Assembly (NCBI GenBank): GCA_024278935.1
Contig: JAJRSF010000048.1
Location: 124,001-188,000 of the forward strand
Direction: 5' to 3'
Length of the DNA: 64,000 nt
Source of the DNA: Candidatus Zixiibacteriota bacterium
GTDB lineage: Bacteria; Zixibacteria; MSB-5A5; GN15; FEB-12
Position numbers and translations under genes: made by a program. Shown here piece after piece: positions 62,359 through 64,000 of the stretch. The notes under the pieces were generated by a model. It was not told where the DNA came from, made no database searches, and saw nothing but the letters and a program-made list of their open reading frames with translations. The first letter of the stretch is position 1. Every line of letters starts with the position of its first letter.

Positions 62359-64000
62359 TTAACTGAATGACTCAACAAAATCAGATATATCATTTTTAAT
62401 ATCAGATGCTTTTTGATACCGTTCATCAGGCTCTTTCTGTAAAGCACGACTTACTATATGATCAAACAATAACGGAATCTGAGGATTCAAGTTTGATGGT
62501 TTTTCAGGTTCGTGGTTCATGACAGAATAAATAAGCGATGTTATATTCTCACCTTTAAACGGACGTCTTCCGACCAACAGTTCATAGATAACTACACCGA
62601 GTGAAAACAAATCGGCACGTTTATCAACCGTTTGACCTTTGAGTTGTTCCGGTGAAATATAGTTTGGTGTACCCATCGCAATACCGGTTTTGGTCATCGA
62701 GTTTGAATCAACACGAGCAATACCGTAATCGAGTAACTTAACATCATAAGATGAAGTTATCATGATATTGGCAGGCTTAATATCTCGATGCACAATTCCT
62801 TTGTTATGACCATATTCCAAAGCATCACAAATTTGAGATATCATCTTTGAAATGATTTTGAAATTCAATTTGGTTTTTTTCTTAATCAAATCTTCAAGAG
62901 TCCGACCTTCTAAATATTCCATTGCGATATATTGCAGTTGATCCTCAGAACCAACATCATAAATCGTAACAATATTCGGATGAGACAATTTACCGGCTGC
63001 TTGTGCTTCTCTAAAGAGACGTTCTTTCAACTCTTCCATCTCTTCAATATCATTCACAAAATCCAAGCGAATAGTTTTCAGAGCAACAGGACGGTTAATC
63101 GCAGGATCAACACCTTTGTAGACATGCCCCATAGCACCCTTACCAAGAGTACCTAAAATTTCATAACGACCAAGTTTCTTTAGTTCACATTCTTGTAAGA
63201 CATGTTCTTGAGAACTGGAATCATTTAAACTAATATTTCCAAACTGTTCAATTTCACTCTTATCAGAATCTGTAAATGGCTCGGCGCCGATTATTTCAGG
63301 TTCGGAATTCAAATTGTTTGGGTCTATTGCCGATGTTTTTTCATTAGTCGCATTGGTTGTAGTCGAATCTAAATTGAGAGACTGATGGTCTATACTTGAA
63401 ACTTCTCCAATCATAGCAGTTCTCTGATTAGCTGAATCAGAAAGATTCTCCTGAATCTCACGTAACGGTACCGACTCTTCAGAAACAGAAACTTTTTTGC
63501 TTTAGAAGGTTTAGGCATTTTAGATTTTAGTGGAGAACTCTTTTTAGCTTTTCCGGTAAGAAGTTCAGAATCTATAAACGGAGCAGCAATCATAAAGCAA
63601 ATAAGTTCCAAAGCGATATAAATTGTATTTGGAAGTATCAAAAATGAACTGTAAAGAAAATAGTTTACGTTGGCTAAAAATATCAATCCGACAAATAAAA
63701 TAACAAACCGATACAGCGAAGATACCTGCGGCATTATAAACGCACAAAGTCCACCAATTATAAATAAGAGTAATAAGTTGATAAGCGAATTATCTACATT
63801 ACTATTGAGAACATTATTGTTGATTATGTTTTGCATTATCGATGCTCGGATAAAACTTTTTGATGCTTGATCATGAACCGGAGTTTTAAAATATTGGTTC
63901 ACTCCAAAATTGTCTACAGCTATTAAAACTAATTTGTTGGCAACATTTCTAATATCTACTTCTTCATTTAATATCTTGGCGGCAGATATTTTTTTGAAAT
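62359..64000 (-). CDS. CHASE2 sensor Ser/Thr protein kinase, 5' end beyond the window (one-base frameshift near 63504)
   Basis: The minus strand is open from the right edge to 63411, and the kinase frame runs from there to 62359. Adding one A to the A6 run at about 63501-63506 joins them: KKVSVSEESVPLREIQENLSD becomes continuous with the kinase N-terminus. At the edge the sequence ISAAKILNEEVDIRN and LVLIAVDNFG, then YFKTPVHDQASKSFIRASIM, matches the end of an extracellular CHASE2 domain. About three membrane helices follow. The kinase has the glycine loop LGKGAMGHVYKG, HRDIKPANIMI and LLDYGIAR (DYG for the usual DFG), GTPNYISPEQLKG. It would phosphorylate proteins in response to an extracytoplasmic signal. 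The GTG at 63902 is not a real start. Confidence 0.82.

Noticed and set aside
63411-63902. Independent 163-residue membrane protein starting at GTG 63902
   Set aside because: The frame is open upstream to the window edge with CHASE2-like sequence, and its C-terminal 30 residues are out-of-frame reading of the kinase linker.
1-64000. A single alternative genetic code to explain all interrupted genes
   Set aside because: Two of the four in-frame stops are TAA, which is also by far the main terminator here, and five lesions are frameshifts. At most the two TGA cases could be reassignment.
1-64000. CRISPR arrays, tRNA or rRNA genes, transposases, attachment sites
   Set aside because: None found by eye on either strand. 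The window looks like ordinary chromosome with compact operons.

Overview
This AT-rich window reads as a chromosomal segment of a Gram-negative, aerobic or microaerobic bacterium, most likely an uncultured lineage of the Fibrobacterota-Chlorobiota-Bacteroidota (FCB) group. That placement is inferred from gene content: a TonB-dependent receptor with a carboxypeptidase-regulatory-like domain, a PorV/PorQ-type protein, two secreted proteases ending in YPNPFNP-type sorting domains, LpxL and WaaF (lipopolysaccharide), a TolC-type channel, and a cbb3 oxidase with fused CcoN-CcoO. No rRNA, tRNA, IS element, prophage or CRISPR array was seen.

Layout. 1-5659 (minus): tyrosine catabolism operon read from a promoter at about 5640: HPPD, homogentisate dioxygenase (two in-frame stops), an aminotransferase, fumarylacetoacetate hydrolase, a flavin-reductase-like protein and the start of acetoacetyl-CoA synthetase. 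5817-11870 (plus): a multi-PAS histidine kinase, an NtrC-type response regulator, then a sigma54-type promoter, a possible small RNA and a terminator. 11872-20071 (minus): complete cbb3 oxidase and maturation cluster (ccoI, S, NO, Q, P, G, H and a TauE/SafE protein). 20284-34002: PLP decarboxylase, rubrerythrin-like protein, envelope genes (acyltransferase, MacA/MacB/TolC-like genes, heptosyltransferase), a TPR-GAF-sigma54 activator and a lipoate ligase. 34247-40851: TonB receptor, PorV-like protein and a large lipoprotein. 40909-49092: membrane glycosyltransferase with TPRs (minus) and two secreted proteases, the first behind a second sigma54-type promoter. 49205-52843: fur, cytochrome c, feoA, feoB and a Cys-rich protein. 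52862-55186: CBM9/DUF5916 outer-membrane protein (minus). 55371-62338: housekeeping operon (ecfT, truA, transaldolase, purB, psd, pssA, purS, purQ, DUF4321, tatA, unknown). 62359-64000 (minus): CHASE2-Ser/Thr kinase, cut by the window end.

Three signals stand out. (1) Two nearly identical sigma54 (-24/-12) promoters. One lies directly after the NtrC-type regulator and drives no evident ORF before a strong terminator, which recalls the LuxO-Qrr and CbrB-CrcZ arrangements. The other precedes the secreted protease genes. (2) Five plus-strand transcription units have a good sigma70-type promoter whose -10 box ends 5-6 bases before the ATG, with no Shine-Dalgarno sequence, so their mRNAs are probably leaderless. 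(3) Nine single-base reading-frame lesions interrupt eight otherwise well-preserved genes: five apparent one-base deletions and four in-frame stops (two TGA, two TAA). Consensus error is the simplest explanation for the deletions. The TGA cases deserve a separate look because TGA is almost absent as a stop here (about 39 TAA, 10 TAG, 1 TGA by my count).
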